Numbered from the stretch's first letter, positions 25,930 through 35,778 are shown. The stretch is 64,000 bases of DNA from Streptomyces diastaticus subsp. diastaticus (GCF_011170125.1 NZ_BLLN01000005.1:1054001-1118000); one strand, 5' to 3'. The notes: generated by a model from the letters alone, not told the origin. A program made the numbers and translations.

Positions 25930-28900
25930 TCACTTGCCCCCGCCATCCCGGATGGCCCCCTCGACCGCCGCGAGCCGGTCGGCGAGCAGCCCGAGGGCGG
26001 CGACGGCCCGGCCGAACTGGTCACCGTCCCCGCCGCCGACGGCCTGGTGGCGTACGTGGGCGGCACAGACCTGCTCCCAGCGCGCGGCCTGCTCCTCGGT
26101 CAGCCGGCCGCGCAACTGGGCGAGTCTGAGCAGATTGGCCTCGGCGCCGCCGGTGAGGGTCTGGGCCTCGGCCCGGTAGTGGTCGTCGATGAGCGCGGCG
26201 AGTTCGGCCTCGTCCATGACGGGCGAGACGCGCTCGGCGATCCGGTTCATGTTGCGGTACGAGCCCTGGAGGCGGAACGGCGGTTCGGTGCGGGTCTCGT
26301 CCGCCTGGGCGGCGGAGGCGATGTACGCGGCGTTGACCGCGAGGACCGTCTCGCGGGCGGTGAGCAGGTGGCGCAGGACGGCGGTGGCGCGCTCGCGCTC
26401 GGCGGGCGGGCAGGGCGTCGCGAGCGCGTCCGGGCGGGCCGAGGCGTCGCCCCGGGCGAAGCGGAGGAAGAGGTCCAGGTCGGCGCGGTCGCGGCCGGCC
26501 AGCGGGGCGAGGTCGGGGTGGGAGGTGAGGGCGTTCTCCACGAAGCTCTGCGCGAAGGCGTCCTCCTTGCCGGTGAGGACGTCGCCGAGGTTCCAGACGT
26601 CGGCCCGGTTGGCGAGCATGTCGGGGACGCGGAAGAGGCGCCCCGACTCGGTGTACGGGTTGCCGGTCATGCAGATGGCGAACCGCTTGCCGCGCAGGTC
26701 GTAGCTGCGGGCGCGGCCGTTCTGGACACCGTCCACGCGGCGCTGGGCGTCGCAGAGCGGGATGAACTTCTGGAGGAGTTCGGGCGAGAGGTGCTGGATG
26801 TCGTCGATGTGCAGCAGGGTGTTGCCGCCCGCCGCCAGCGCAAAGTTGATCTTCTCGATCTCCTGGCGGGCGGTGGCGTCGGGGGCCTCGGCCGGGTCGA
26901 GTGAGGTGACGCGGTGGCCGATGGCCGGCCCGTCGACACGGACCCGGAGCAGGCCGAGCCGGTCGGCGACGTATTCCATGAGGGTCGTCTTGCCGTAGCC
27001 GGGCGGGGAGAGCAGGAGCAGCAGGCCGCTGTGGTCGGTGCGGCGGGCGGCTCCGGCGGCGCCGAGCTGTTTGGCGAGGTTGTCGCCGATGAGGGGCAGG
27101 TAGACCTCGTCGATGAGGCGGTTGCGGACGAAGGAGGTGAGCACGCCGGTGCGGTGCTGGTCGAGGCGGAGCCGGTCGCGTTCGGCGGCGACGAGGGCGG
27201 CACGGCGGGCCTGGTAGGCACGGAAGCCGGGCAGGGTGCGGGTGGTGAAGTGCCGGGTGCGTGCGAGGAAGGTGTCGAGGCGCAGGGCGAGGGTGCGGCG
27301 GTGGATGCGCGGGTGGTCGCCGAGGAGTTCGCCGGCGGTGGCGGTGAGCGGCGCGTCCAGCTCGTACCGGACGAGGTCGGGGCAGAGTTCGATGGCGGCG
27401 GCCTCGGCGAGGTCGCCGGGTTCGGTGGTGTCGCCGCTGGCGGTGGTGGCGGCGGTGAGCCAGGCGGTGACGAGCTGGTGGGCGGCGGGCAGCGAGCCGG
27501 GGCCGAGGGCGGCGAGGTCCTCGTCGTAGGCGGGGCCGGCGGTGCGGCGGAACTTCTCCAGCAGGGCACGGGCGGCGCCGCCCGCGGCGAACCCCTCGCG
27601 CGCCTCGGCCAGTTCCTCGAAGAGGTAGGCGGCGGCCAGGCCGGTGTCGACGCCGTCGGTGCCGGGCGCACCGCTCGTGGCGAGGGCGTCGGCGAGTTCG
27701 GCGCGCAGCTCCTCCTCGGCGCCGGTCGGGCCGAACGCGGCGCGGGCGCGGGCCAGGGAACGGGCGCGGCGGGTGAGGCCGGACCGGGCGGCGGGCTCGG
27801 TGTGGTGGGCCCAGAAGAGCTGGGCGGCGGCGCGTTCGGCGGCGGGGAAGCGGAGCAGGCCGGCCCCTTGGTGGAGCGGCAGCAGGGCGCCGAGGATCTG
27901 TACGGTGTCGTGGTCGTGGACGCCGCGTTCGTACCCTTCCTCGGGCGCGGCCTCGGCGGCGGCGCGGACCAGTGCGGGCAGGTCGGCGGTGGCGAGGGCG
28001 TCGGCGCCGTGGGCGGTCAGCAGCCGGGCGGCGAGATGTTCGGCGCGGTAGACCTCGGCGGACTCCGAGGGGAGGGTCTGCTCCCAGTAGGGGCGGGTGG
28101 CGGCGAAGCCGGGGTCGGTGACGGGGCTGCGGTAGTCGGTGCCGCTGAGGGCGAAGGCGAGAGTGTCGCCGTCCGGGACGAGGGTGAGTTCCGCGGGGCG
28201 GGGGGTGACGGCGAAGCGGTGGCGTCCCAGGCGTACGGTGCGGCCGCCGTCGGCGTAGAGGTCGGCGCGGTCGCGCAGGGCACGGGCGGCCTCCTGGCGG
28301 GCGGCCTTGAGCCGGCCGGCGATTTCCTCCGCGCGGACCGGGTCGTCCGCCTCGCGCAGCGCCTCGATGGTGCGGGTGACCTTGGCCGCCATCGGGTCGG
28401 TGGCGAGGAAGGCGGTGACCGCTTCCTGGTCGTGGAGGGCGGCCAGGCGCCGGGTGAGGGAGGCGAGGACCCGGTCGGCGGAGTCGGCGAGCCGCTGGGC
28501 GTGGCGGGCGCGGGCGTCGGCGAGGGTCTGGCCGCGGGTGGTGAACGCCTCGTGGATCTCCTCGCGGCGCGTGGCGAGGGCGTCGAGGAAGGTGTCCTGT
28601 TCGGCGAAGCGGCTCTCCAGGTCCTCGACGCGCAGCAGCAGTCCGGCGAGTTGTCCGGCGCAGCTCTCGGGGGTGTCGGCGGCGGCCAGCGCCGCGGTGG
28701 TGGCCTGGGCGAGCAGGGCGAGTTCGGCGCCGAACTCGGCGCGGCCCTCGGTCTCGGCCAGCGCGCGGCGGCGGGCCGCGAGGGTGGCGCGGGCGCGGTT
28801 GACGGCGCCGAGGACCTCGGCGACGGACTCCAGGACGCCGGTGCGGACGGTGGCGTCGGAGATGTCGATGCCCGCGACGACCTCGGAGACGGTGGTGAGC

Positions 28901-30852
28901 CGCTCGGTGTGCTCGTCCAGGGCGCGGGCCAGCGGCGCGGCCTCCGCGGCGGTGGCCAGGGCCTCGGCCTCCTCGGTGAGGCGGGCCGCGTCCTGGTGGT
29001 GGGCGGCGAAGGCGTCGGGGCGGGCGAGGTGGCTGACGGCGCGGCGGGCGGCCGCCGCCGTCTCCTCGCCGAGATCGGCGGCGAGCCGGTCGGCGCGCTC
29101 GGGGTCGGCGTACCGCAGGTCCTTGGTGGCGAGGATGCGGCCGTGGGCGCGGCGCAGCGCGGTGAGGGAGGCGACCCAGCCGTCGGCGGACTTCGGCGCC
29201 TCGCCCCGGACGCGTCGGACCAGGGCGGTGGCCTCCTCGGCGGCTTCGTCGAGGGCCTGCGCGGCCTGTCGGGTGAGGTCGGTGACGTGCTGGAACTCGT
29301 CGATGATCTGCCCGGCGGTCTCCCTCACGCGCGCCAGCGGCTCGTGCAGCGCGCCGAGTTCGGGGTCGCCGAGCCAGGGGTGCCGGTCGAGGACGGCGGC
29401 GCAGTCGTCGCGCAGCGCGCGGTAGACGGCGGTGGTGGGCGCGGTGGCGCCGCGCGCCGTCCGGGCCAGCGAGAGGCAGGCGCCGAGGGCCCGTACGAGG
29501 TCGGGGTTGCCGACCCGGGCGAGCGGCCCGTTCCCCCCGTAGGCGTCGGCCCGGGTGTCGGCGACGTAGGGGGTGCGCCAGAGCTGGACGGGGTGGACGC
29601 GGGTGGGTTCGCCGCCGTCGTCGGCGCGGAGCACGGCGAGGGTGCCGTCCTCGTGCCGGGCCCAGCCGGTGCAGCGCAGCGGGGCGGCCAGTTCCTTGCG
29701 GAGCATGTTGTAGGAGAGCAGCAGCCCGGGGGCGAGGCCGTGGGCGTGGTACGCGTACAGCACGTCCTCGCCGAGCGGGGAGCGCAGTTCCCGGTCGAAC
29801 TCCAGGGCGGTGGCGGGCCGGTCCTCGAAGCTCTTGCCGGTGCCGTCGGCGAGGAGGACGCCGCCGGGGTGGACGACTCCCTGGTCGTCGGGGAGGCGGC
29901 GGAAGGCCCCGTCGGGGGCGTCGAGCCGGTGCACGGCGCCGGTCGGGGTGTGGACGACGAGGTGGCGCCACTCCTCCTCCTTGTACGGGCGCACCCGCAG
30001 CAGGACGAGGGGGCCGACGCGGGCGTGGGCGAGGTCGGCGTCGGCCAGCGACTGGAGGGGCTCGGCGACCGGCTCCTGGTGGGCGGGGGCCGGGTCGTCC
30101 CCGGTGGTGACGGTGAGGTGGCCGCCGACGGTGGAGACGCCGACGCCCTCGGCGACGGCGACGTGCGGGCGGCGGCCGAGGACGTGGTCGTCGCGGGTGG
30201 CCTCGGTCCATGCGACGCCCGGCGCCCCTCCGGGGGCGGGTGCCCGGGCGTCGCGCTCGCCTCGGGCGTCGAGGAAGGCGACGGAGCCGTCGGCGGCGAC
30301 CGACCAGCGCAGCACTCGCAGGTCCGCGACGCGCTCGCCGGTCCGGAAGACGGCGAGCAGTTTCTGCCCGGCCCGCCGCAGGCGCAGCAGCCGGGCCCGG
30401 CGGTAGTAGCGGTGCAGCGCCGCGAACTCGGTGCGGAACGCCGGGTCGTCGAGCAGTCCCGGCACCGCGTCCTCGGGCAGTGGCGAGCCGTCGCGGGCGT
30501 GCAGCGAGAACACGTCGCCCACCGCCGGGCCGCCGCCGGCCGTCACGGTGTCGGGCAGGTCCCGTACGCCGAACAGCAGGGCGTCGCCGAGCGCGGCGAG
30601 GTCGGCGGCGCGGGCCGGGTGGGCGGTGCGCAGGGTGAGGGTGCCGGTGGCGGCCGGGGCCGTCGACCCGAACGCCTCGGTACGCCGGGCGTCCAGCGCC
30701 TCGGCCCTGAGGGCCAGTTCGCCCGCCTGGGCGGCGAGCCGGTCCCGCAGCACGTCGTAGGCGGCACCGTCGAGCCCGGGCCCGGCGGCGGTGCCGTCGG
30801 CCGGGTCGGCTGCCGGGTCGCGGGGCTGCGGTGCGGTGGGCGAGGTGGTCAT
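25930..30852 (-). CDS. Giant coiled-coil AAA+ ATPase (annotated elsewhere as 'DNA repair ATPase' type)
   Basis: A 1,640-residue protein. Residues 1-560 form an N-terminal region with many short beta-like repeats. Residues about 560-1000 are long Ala/Glu/Arg-rich coiled coil. The C-terminal AAA+ module has Walker A PPGYGKTT at about 1282-1289, Walker B LLHIDDIQH at about 1346-1354 and sensor-1 ICMTGNPYTESG at about 1393-1404, close to MoxR-type ATPases. The family name is from memory; no DNA-repair role is shown by the sequence. It follows the NfeD-like and flotillin-like genes on the same strand after a 492-base gap, so a membrane remodelling or stress role with them is an inference. The start is ATG at 30852. 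Confidence 0.85.
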   Translation of the reverse strand: MTTSPTAPQPRDPAADPADGTAAGPGLDGAAYDVLRDRLAAQAGELALRAEALDARRTEAFGSTAPAATGTLTLRTAHPARAADLAALGDALLFGVRDLPDTVTAGGGPAVGDVFSLHARDGSPLPEDAVPGLLDDPAFRTEFAALHRYYRRARLLRLRRAGQKLLAVFRTGERVADLRVLRWSVAADGSVAFLDARGERDARAPAPGGAPGVAWTEATRDDHVLGRRPHVAVAEGVGVSTVGGHLTVTTGDDPAPAHQEPVAEPLQSLADADLAHARVGPLVLLRVRPYKEEEWRHLVVHTPTGAVHRLDAPDGAFRRLPDDQGVVHPGGVLLADGTGKSFEDRPATALEFDRELRSPLGEDVLYAYHAHGLAPGLLLSYNMLRKELAAPLRCTGWARHEDGTLAVLRADDGGEPTRVHPVQLWRTPYVADTRADAYGGNGPLARVGNPDLVRALGACLSLARTARGATAPTTAVYRALRDDCAAVLDRHPWLGDPELGALHEPLARVRETAGQIIDEFQHVTDLTRQAAQALDEAAEEATALVRRVRGEAPKSADGWVASLTALRRAHGRILATKDLRYADPERADRLAADLGEETAAAARRAVSHLARPDAFAAHHQDAARLTEEAEALATAAEAAPLARALDEHTERLTTVSEVVAGIDISDATVRTGVLESVAEVLGAVNRARATLAARRRALAETEGRAEFGAELALLAQATTAALAAADTPESCAGQLAGLLLRVEDLESRFAEQDTFLDALATRREEIHEAFTTRGQTLADARARHAQRLADSADRVLASLTRRLAALHDQEAVTAFLATDPMAAKVTRTIEALREADDPVRAEEIAGRLKAARQEAARALRDRADLYADGGRTVRLGRHRFAVTPRPAELTLVPDGDTLAFALSGTDYRSPVTDPGFAATRPYWEQTLPSESAEVYRAEHLAARLLTAHGADALATADLPALVRAAAEAAPEEGYERGVHDHDTVQILGALLPLHQGAGLLRFPAAERAAAQLFWAHHTEPAARSGLTRRARSLARARAAFGPTGAEEELRAELADALATSGAPGTDGVDTGLAAAYLFEELAEAREGFAAGGAARALLEKFRRTAGPAYDEDLAALGPGSLPAAHQLVTAWLTAATTASGDTTEPGDLAEAAAIELCPDLVRYELDAPLTATAGELLGDHPRIHRRTLALRLDTFLARTRHFTTRTLPGFRAYQARRAALVAAERDRLRLDQHRTGVLTSFVRNRLIDEVYLPLIGDNLAKQLGAAGAARRTDHSGLLLLLSPPGYGKTTLMEYVADRLGLLRVRVDGPAIGHRVTSLDPAEAPDATARQEIEKINFALAAGGNTLLHIDDIQHLSPELLQKFIPLCDAQRRVDGVQNGRARSYDLRGKRFAICMTGNPYTESGRLFRVPDMLANRADVWNLGDVLTGKEDAFAQSFVENALTSHPDLAPLAGRDRADLDLFLRFARGDASARPDALATPCPPAERERATAVLRHLLTARETVLAVNAAYIASAAQADETRTEPPFRLQGSYRNMNRIAERVSPVMDEAELAALIDDHYRAEAQTLTGGAEANLLRLAQLRGRLTEEQAARWEQVCAAHVRHQAVGGGDGDQFGRAVAALGLLADRLAAVEGAIRDGGGK

Positions 30853-31344
30853 CTGCTGGGAACTCCTTGGGCTGTGCCCGGCGGGCGGGTCCTGCGTCCC
30901 TGGCGGGGCTGTCGCGGTGGTCTGCGTGGCCGCCCGCCGGGTCCGGCCCTGACGCCGGGCGGGGCGTTGTCGGACGGGCGCCGGGCCGGCAGGGCCCTTC
31001 TCCGGCGCCCGGACCGTCGGGTGGGTACCGGTCGATCGGCGGGCCGGGGCTCGTGGCCTGCGGGACGCACGACGACGGCCCCCGGAGGGGAGCCGACCGG
31101 GTGGTCGGCCACCCGGTCGGCTCCCCCTTCTCCCCCGTTTCCCCCGTCCCCCCGTGGGTCGGAGGCCGGTCCGGGCCGTAGCTGCCGCCCCCTGTGCCGG
31201 CAGCTACGCCCCCGGACCGGCGCTCCGGTCGGGTGCGGGGCTCCCCCTGGGCCCCGCGGGCCGGCGTCCGGCTCCGGACCGACCCCCCGGTGGTCGGCCG
31301 GGCGGGGGTCCGGCGGTGCCGGAGCCGTGGTCGGTGGCGGCGGG
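30853..31344. other. Intergenic region between flotillin-like and ATPase genes
   Basis: No gene is recognised. It contains the perfect hairpin at 31087-31126 and presumably the promoter of the ATPase gene on the minus strand. Confidence 0.5.
31087..31126. terminator. Perfect 18-bp hairpin
   Basis: Arms 31087-31104 and 31109-31126 (GGGGAGCCGACCGGGTGG / CCACCCGGTCGGCTCCCC) with a TCGG loop. It lies 219 bases past the flotillin-like stop and 235 bases before the ATPase start on the minus strand. It could terminate the former, attenuate the latter, or both; there is no U-run on the minus strand. Confidence 0.65.
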
Positions 31345-33444
31345 TCAGCCCGCCGTGCCGTCCTGGCCGTTGCGGGCCGCACCGGCCGGGGCGGGCGCCG
31401 CCTCGGCGGTGAGCAGCCCGGCCTCGCGGGCCCGGTCGAGGAGTTCGCCGGCCCGGTCGGCCGGCAGGCCCTCCTTGGCGAGGCGGCCCAGCAGCGCCGA
31501 GGCGCTGAGGTCGCGCAGGCCGCCGCTGGTGACCGAGGACAGCACGCCGGTCAGGTCGCCGGTGAAGGAGCTGGTGCCGTCGAGCCAGTCGGCGCCGAGC
31601 CGCTGGGCGGTGGCGGAGTTGCCGACGAAGGCGTCCAGGCCCTTGCCGAAGGAGACCGCGCCGACGATCCGGTCGAAGAAGGCCGACTCGCCGCCGACGA
31701 TGTTGATGTCGGCGCTCTCCAGGCCGGTGGCGAGCACGGTGGCCTGCGCCTCGGCGACCTCCTTCTGAGCCTGGAGCCCGGCGAGCCGGATCTCCTTCTC
31801 GGCGGCGAGCCGCAGCCGGTACTCCTCGTGGCCCCGCGAGGCCTCGTCCAGGGCTGCCATGGCGGCGGCCTTCTCCGTCAGTCCGGCGGCCTCCGCCTTC
31901 AGCTTCTCGCCGACGGCGGCGGCGTCCGCGCCGGCCTGGGCCGTGGTGCCCTCGGCGCGGGCCAGAGCCTTGGCTCGCTCGCCCTCGGCCTCGGCGCGCA
32001 GCCGCGCTTCGGTCGCCTGGGCCTCGGCGAGGCCGGTCTTCTCCACCGCGCCGGCCTCCTTCTCCTGGACCTGGACGCGGGCCAGGCCCTCGGCGGCCTG
32101 CTCGGCCTGGATGCCCTCGGCGAGCTTCATCTTGGCCTGCGCGTCGAGCCCGGCGGCCTTGACCCGGGCCTCGGCGAGGGTCAGCTCCTCGTTGGCCCGG
32201 TGCACGGCGGCCTGTTCGGCGGCCTCGGCGGCCTTGATGTCCTTCACCAGCTGCTCCTGGGCGATAGCCTCGGCGGCGATGACCAGGGCCTGCCGGTCGC
32301 GCTCGGCCTCCTCGACGGCGCGCAGCCGCTTGATGGACTCCTCCTGCTCGGCGACGGTCCGGTCGACGGCGACGCGTTCGCGGATGACCTCGGCGATGTC
32401 GCGGCGCTCTGCCTCGACCTCCTTGTCGGCGGCGATCCGGGTCAGTTCGGTCTCCCGGTCGCGGGCGATGACCTCCAGCAGACGGTCCTTCTCGATCCGC
32501 TCGGACTCCACCGCGATGACGCGCTCGCGGTTCTTCTGGGCCACGGCGATCTCGCGGGCCTGGTTCTCGCGCTGCACGCCGAGGTTCTCCTCGGTGTGCA
32601 GGAAGGCGGTCTGGGCACGCAGCCGCTCCTCCTCGGTGACCCGGGCGATCTCGGCCTCCTCGCGGGCCCGCAGGGTCTCGATCTCGCGGCGCTGCTTGAT
32701 CTCGGCGTCCGAGCGGCGCCGTTCCAGTTCCAGGATGGCCTCGCGGGCGTCGACGTCCTGGCGGGTGATCTCCTTCTCCTCGTGCCGCTGGAACTCGTTG
32801 GTGCGGACGTGCTCGGCGGCGGTCAGTTCGGTGATCTTGCGGATGCCCTGGGCGTCGAGGATGTTCTGCGCGTCGAGCTGGGCGAGCGGCGTCTGCTCGA
32901 CGTAGTCGATCGCCGCGTCCTCCAGGCTGTAGCCGTTGAGGTCGGTGCCGATGACGGCGATGATGCGGTCGCGGAACTCCTCGCGCTGGGTGTAGAGGTC
33001 GGTGAAGTCGAGCTGCTTGCCGACGGTCTTGAGGGCCTCGGAGAACTTCGCGTTGAAGAACTCCTGGAGCGCCCCGGCGTCGCTGGCCCGGGCGGTCCCG
33101 ATGGACTGGGCCACCCGGATGACGTCCTCGACGGTCTTGTTGACGCGCAGGAAGAACTGGATGCGGATGTCCGCGCGGATGTTGTCGCGGCAGATCAGCC
33201 CCTCCCGGCCGGTGCGGGAGATCTCCAGGGTCTTCACCGAGATGTCGAGCGTCTCGGCCTTGTGCAGCACGGGCAGGACTACCTGCCCGGTGAAGGTCAC
33301 GTCGACCGAGCGGACCTTGGAGACGATCAGCGCCTTGCCCTGTTCGACCTTGCGGAACAGGCGGGTCACGGTCAGCAGCAGGGCGATCAGGATCAGCAGG
33401 ACGACGACGCCTGCGGCGCCGACCCCCCAGGTGATGGCATTCAC
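31345..33444 (-). CDS. Flotillin-like SPFH/band 7 protein
   Basis: About 699 residues. An N-terminal transmembrane helix (about residues 7-30) is followed by a band 7/SPFH domain (about 35-210: VEQGKALIVSKVRSVDVTFTG ... RDNIRADIRIQFFLRV ... GYSLEDAAIDYVEQT). A very long Ala/Glu/Arg coiled coil runs to about residue 590, and a helical C-terminus with a GRLAKEGLPADRAGELLDR segment ends the protein. This is the YqiK/flotillin layout, a scaffold of membrane microdomains. GTG at 33444 is preferred because GTGAGG lies 7 bases upstream; GTG at 33456 is possible. The NfeD-like partner lies upstream on the same strand. Confidence 0.92.
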   Translation of the reverse strand: MNAITWGVGAAGVVVLLILIALLLTVTRLFRKVEQGKALIVSKVRSVDVTFTGQVVLPVLHKAETLDISVKTLEISRTGREGLICRDNIRADIRIQFFLRVNKTVEDVIRVAQSIGTARASDAGALQEFFNAKFSEALKTVGKQLDFTDLYTQREEFRDRIIAVIGTDLNGYSLEDAAIDYVEQTPLAQLDAQNILDAQGIRKITELTAAEHVRTNEFQRHEEKEITRQDVDAREAILELERRRSDAEIKQRREIETLRAREEAEIARVTEEERLRAQTAFLHTEENLGVQRENQAREIAVAQKNRERVIAVESERIEKDRLLEVIARDRETELTRIAADKEVEAERRDIAEVIRERVAVDRTVAEQEESIKRLRAVEEAERDRQALVIAAEAIAQEQLVKDIKAAEAAEQAAVHRANEELTLAEARVKAAGLDAQAKMKLAEGIQAEQAAEGLARVQVQEKEAGAVEKTGLAEAQATEARLRAEAEGERAKALARAEGTTAQAGADAAAVGEKLKAEAAGLTEKAAAMAALDEASRGHEEYRLRLAAEKEIRLAGLQAQKEVAEAQATVLATGLESADINIVGGESAFFDRIVGAVSFGKGLDAFVGNSATAQRLGADWLDGTSSFTGDLTGVLSSVTSGGLRDLSASALLGRLAKEGLPADRAGELLDRAREAGLLTAEAAPAPAGAARNGQDGTAG

Positions 33445-33780
33445 GAGCGGCCTCACGGGGTCATGGGGACGTGCGTCGGCACGTCCGGGCGGGTACGGGT
33501 GGCCGTGCCCGCCGGATGGGCGGTGTGCGGTGCCGGGTCCGGCCCGGCGCGGGGCGGGGCGTCCGGCGAAGTCCTGTGCGTGTCCACGGTGTCCGGTACG
33601 GGTTCCGGACGTGCCGGGCGCCGTGGGCGGCGGACAGGGCTTCAGGTGCGCCCCGGGCCCGCGGGGACGCGGCGGTCCACCGGCGCCGCCGCCGGAGCGG
33701 GGGCCGGGTCGCGTACGCGGGGCCCGGATCAGGTGACGCGGGTGGTGCTGCGGTGCTGTCGTACGGGCGGTGTCGGTCGG
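33445..33780. other. Intergenic gap between the NfeD-like and flotillin-like genes
   Basis: A stretch of 336 bases without a recognisable gene, unusually long for a paired NfeD/flotillin operon. A separate promoter for the flotillin-like gene is possible; I see no clear element. Confidence 0.4.
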
Positions 33781-34395
33781 TCAGGGGCGGATGCGCGGGT
33801 CGAGTGCGGCGTCGAAGGGCGCCACCCAGAAGAACTCTCCGGCCACGTCGTAGGCGTAGAGGAGTCCGGTCCGGCCCGAGCTGAGGGCCGGGTCGGGGTC
33901 GCTGGCGCGGACCTGGACGATGGCCGTGGAGCCGTCCTCGGCGACCACCTCGGCCTGTCCGAACCTGCCGTCCACCCGCCCGGTGCGGATGGTGCAGGTG
34001 GAGCCGACGAAGTCGAGCCGGGACGGCCCGGGTTCGTCGGGGAAGAGTGCCCGCAGGGGCCGCAGCAGCAGCCTGGTCAGCCCCCAGGCCGCCAGCAGGG
34101 CGGCCACGAGGACGAGGAGGACCAGCACGGCGTGGGACATGCCCGCCGTGTCGGTGCGTCCCACCAGGACCCCGCCGGTGAGGCTGGCGAGCCAGCCGGT
34201 GGTGACGTAGACGGAGACCGCCACGGTCACCGGGACCCCGCCCAGACCGACCGGGCCGAGATCGGCGTCGGCGTCGAAGCCGTCGGCGTCGGTGACGCCG
34301 ATCAGCACGAGGACCCAGAAGACCAGGACGACGGCGAGGGCGGCGGTGAGGACCACGGTGGGGAAACGGCTGATCGTGTCGATGAACTCGCTCAT
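33781..34395 (-). CDS. NfeD/YqiJ-like membrane protein with OB-fold tail
   Basis: A 204-residue protein. Three to four membrane helices (about residues 10-33, 52-75, 83-108) precede a soluble C-terminal domain (about 125-200) that reads LDFVGSTCTIRTGRVDGRFGQAEVVAEDGSTAIVQVR. That is the small beta-barrel of NfeD-type partners of flotillins. The ATG at 34395 starts MSEFIDTISRFP. NfeD proteins and SPFH proteins are commonly neighbours and interact; the gene order here fits. Confidence 0.82.
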   Translation of the reverse strand: MSEFIDTISRFPTVVLTAALAVVLVFWVLVLIGVTDADGFDADADLGPVGLGGVPVTVAVSVYVTTGWLASLTGGVLVGRTDTAGMSHAVLVLLVLVAALLAAWGLTRLLLRPLRALFPDEPGPSRLDFVGSTCTIRTGRVDGRFGQAEVVAEDGSTAIVQVRASDPDPALSSGRTGLLYAYDVAGEFFWVAPFDAALDPRIRP

Positions 34396-34710
34396 GCCGT
34401 CTCCCCCTCCGTGCCCGCGGCGGTGCGCCTCGCACCCCGCTCCCCCCGGTGGACGTCCGCCACGGGACCTCACGGTCCCGGGCGGGACGTCCCGGCGGCA
34501 CCGCGGAGGTTTCCGCGGTGCGGCACCGGGACGCTCTCCCCGTTTCCACCGAGAGCATCCTGACAGGCCGTCCGGCACACCCGCATTGCCGTGTTCCGGC
34601 AATCTTGATGCATCCTTAATGCCGGATGCGGCCACCCCGGGGGCTCCCGCGAGGTCGCATCCATGGCGTTAAGAAGGCGCTAACAACCCGCCAAGAAGGA
34701 GAGGGAACCC
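34396..34710. promoter_or_regulatory. Divergent intergenic region with nested inverted repeats
   Basis: It lies between the NfeD-like gene (-) and the PucR-type gene (+). Two dyads are visible: ATTGCC (34585-34590) with GGCAAT (34598-34603), and GCATCC (34610-34615) with GGATGC (34624-34629). The sequence turns AT-rich near 34605-34690, as expected for promoters. AAGGAGAGG precedes the TTG start at 34711. Confidence 0.5.
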
Positions 34711-35778
34711 TTGACGACCGAGCAGCAGGTGGAGGACTGGGTGTCCGGGTATGACCGGATACTCGCGGAGGTGGGCGAGACCGGGCGGCGGCTCACCCGG
34801 GAGGAGATACACGACCGCAGGACGCTCGGTGAGCGGGCCGCCGATGCCGGGATACCGCTGCGCACCCTCGTCGGCCGCCATCTCGCCGTGACCAGGGAAC
34901 ACTGGCCGGCCTCCGCCAGTACCCCGGCGGCGGTGGACGGGGTGCTGGCGGCGGTGGAGCAGTCCGTGGACGCCTTCGCCTCGGGGTACGAGCGGGCGCA
35001 GCGGATGGCGGTGCGCCAGGAGGAGGCGGCCCGCCGCGAGTTCATCGACGACCTGCTGTACGGGCGCAGCGACCTCGGGCGGATCGCGGAGCGGGCGGAA
35101 CGGTTCGGGCTGCTGCTGTCGCACGCCCACGCGGTGGCGGTCGCGGTGGGCCCGGAACCGTACGACGAGACGGACCCGGTGCCGCAGCTGGTGGAGCGGG
35201 CGCTGACCGGCCGGTTCGGGGAGCGGTCGATCCTGGTGACCACCAAGGACGGGCGGCTGATCTGCGTCGCCCCCGCCGACCAGGACGAGGTGCTGCTGTA
35301 CTTCGCCAAGCAGGCGCACGCGGCCACCGACGGCGGCCAGGTCGCGGTGGGCCGCCCGCACCCGGGGGCGGGCGGGGTGGTGCAGTCCTACGAGGAGGCG
35401 CTGAACGCGCTGGACCTGGCGGAGCGGCTGGGACTGGACGAGCCGGTGGTGCGCTCGGCGGACCTGCTGGTCTACCCGGTGCTGACCCGGGACCGGCAGG
35501 CCATCGCCGACCTGGTGACCAGCGTGCTGGGGCCGCTGACCCAGGCGCGGGGCGGTGCGGAACCGCTGCTGGACACGCTGATCGCCTACTTCGACGCCGG
35601 CTGCGTGGCGGCCCAGGCCGCCCGGGACCTCAGTCTGAGCGTGCGCGCGCTGACCTACCGCCTCGCCCGCATCCACCGTATGACGGGCCACAACCCCGCG
35701 GACCCCCTGCATCGTTACACCCTTCAGACAGCCGTGCTCGGGGCCCGCCTGGCAGGCTGGCCCGGGGCCCCGCTGTAA
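34711..35778 (+). CDS. PucR/CdaR-type transcriptional regulator
   Basis: A 355-residue regulator. The N-terminal half is helical (QVEDWVSGYDRILAEVGETGRRLT and a later ASGYERAQRMAVRQEEAARREFIDDLLYG linker). A GGDEF-like degenerate middle domain (about residues 125-245) follows. The C-terminal PucR helix-turn-helix is at about 290-345 (LLDTLIAYFDAGCVAAQAARDLSLSVRALTYRLARIHRMTG). The TTG at 34711 is supported by AAGGAGAGG. Targets are unknown; it may regulate itself through the dyads upstream. Confidence 0.87.
   Translation: MTTEQQVEDWVSGYDRILAEVGETGRRLTREEIHDRRTLGERAADAGIPLRTLVGRHLAVTREHWPASASTPAAVDGVLAAVEQSVDAFASGYERAQRMAVRQEEAARREFIDDLLYGRSDLGRIAERAERFGLLLSHAHAVAVAVGPEPYDETDPVPQLVERALTGRFGERSILVTTKDGRLICVAPADQDEVLLYFAKQAHAATDGGQVAVGRPHPGAGGVVQSYEEALNALDLAERLGLDEPVVRSADLLVYPVLTRDRQAIADLVTSVLGPLTQARGGAEPLLDTLIAYFDAGCVAAQAARDLSLSVRALTYRLARIHRMTGHNPADPLHRYTLQTAVLGARLAGWPGAPL

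Noticed and set aside
26914..34563. A 2,549-codon plus-strand open frame antisense to the ATPase, flotillin-like and NfeD-like genes
   Set aside because: Its translation is Gly/Ala/Val/Arg-biased with no domain, while the minus strand has clear Walker and SPFH motifs. It is a mirror-frame artefact of high GC.
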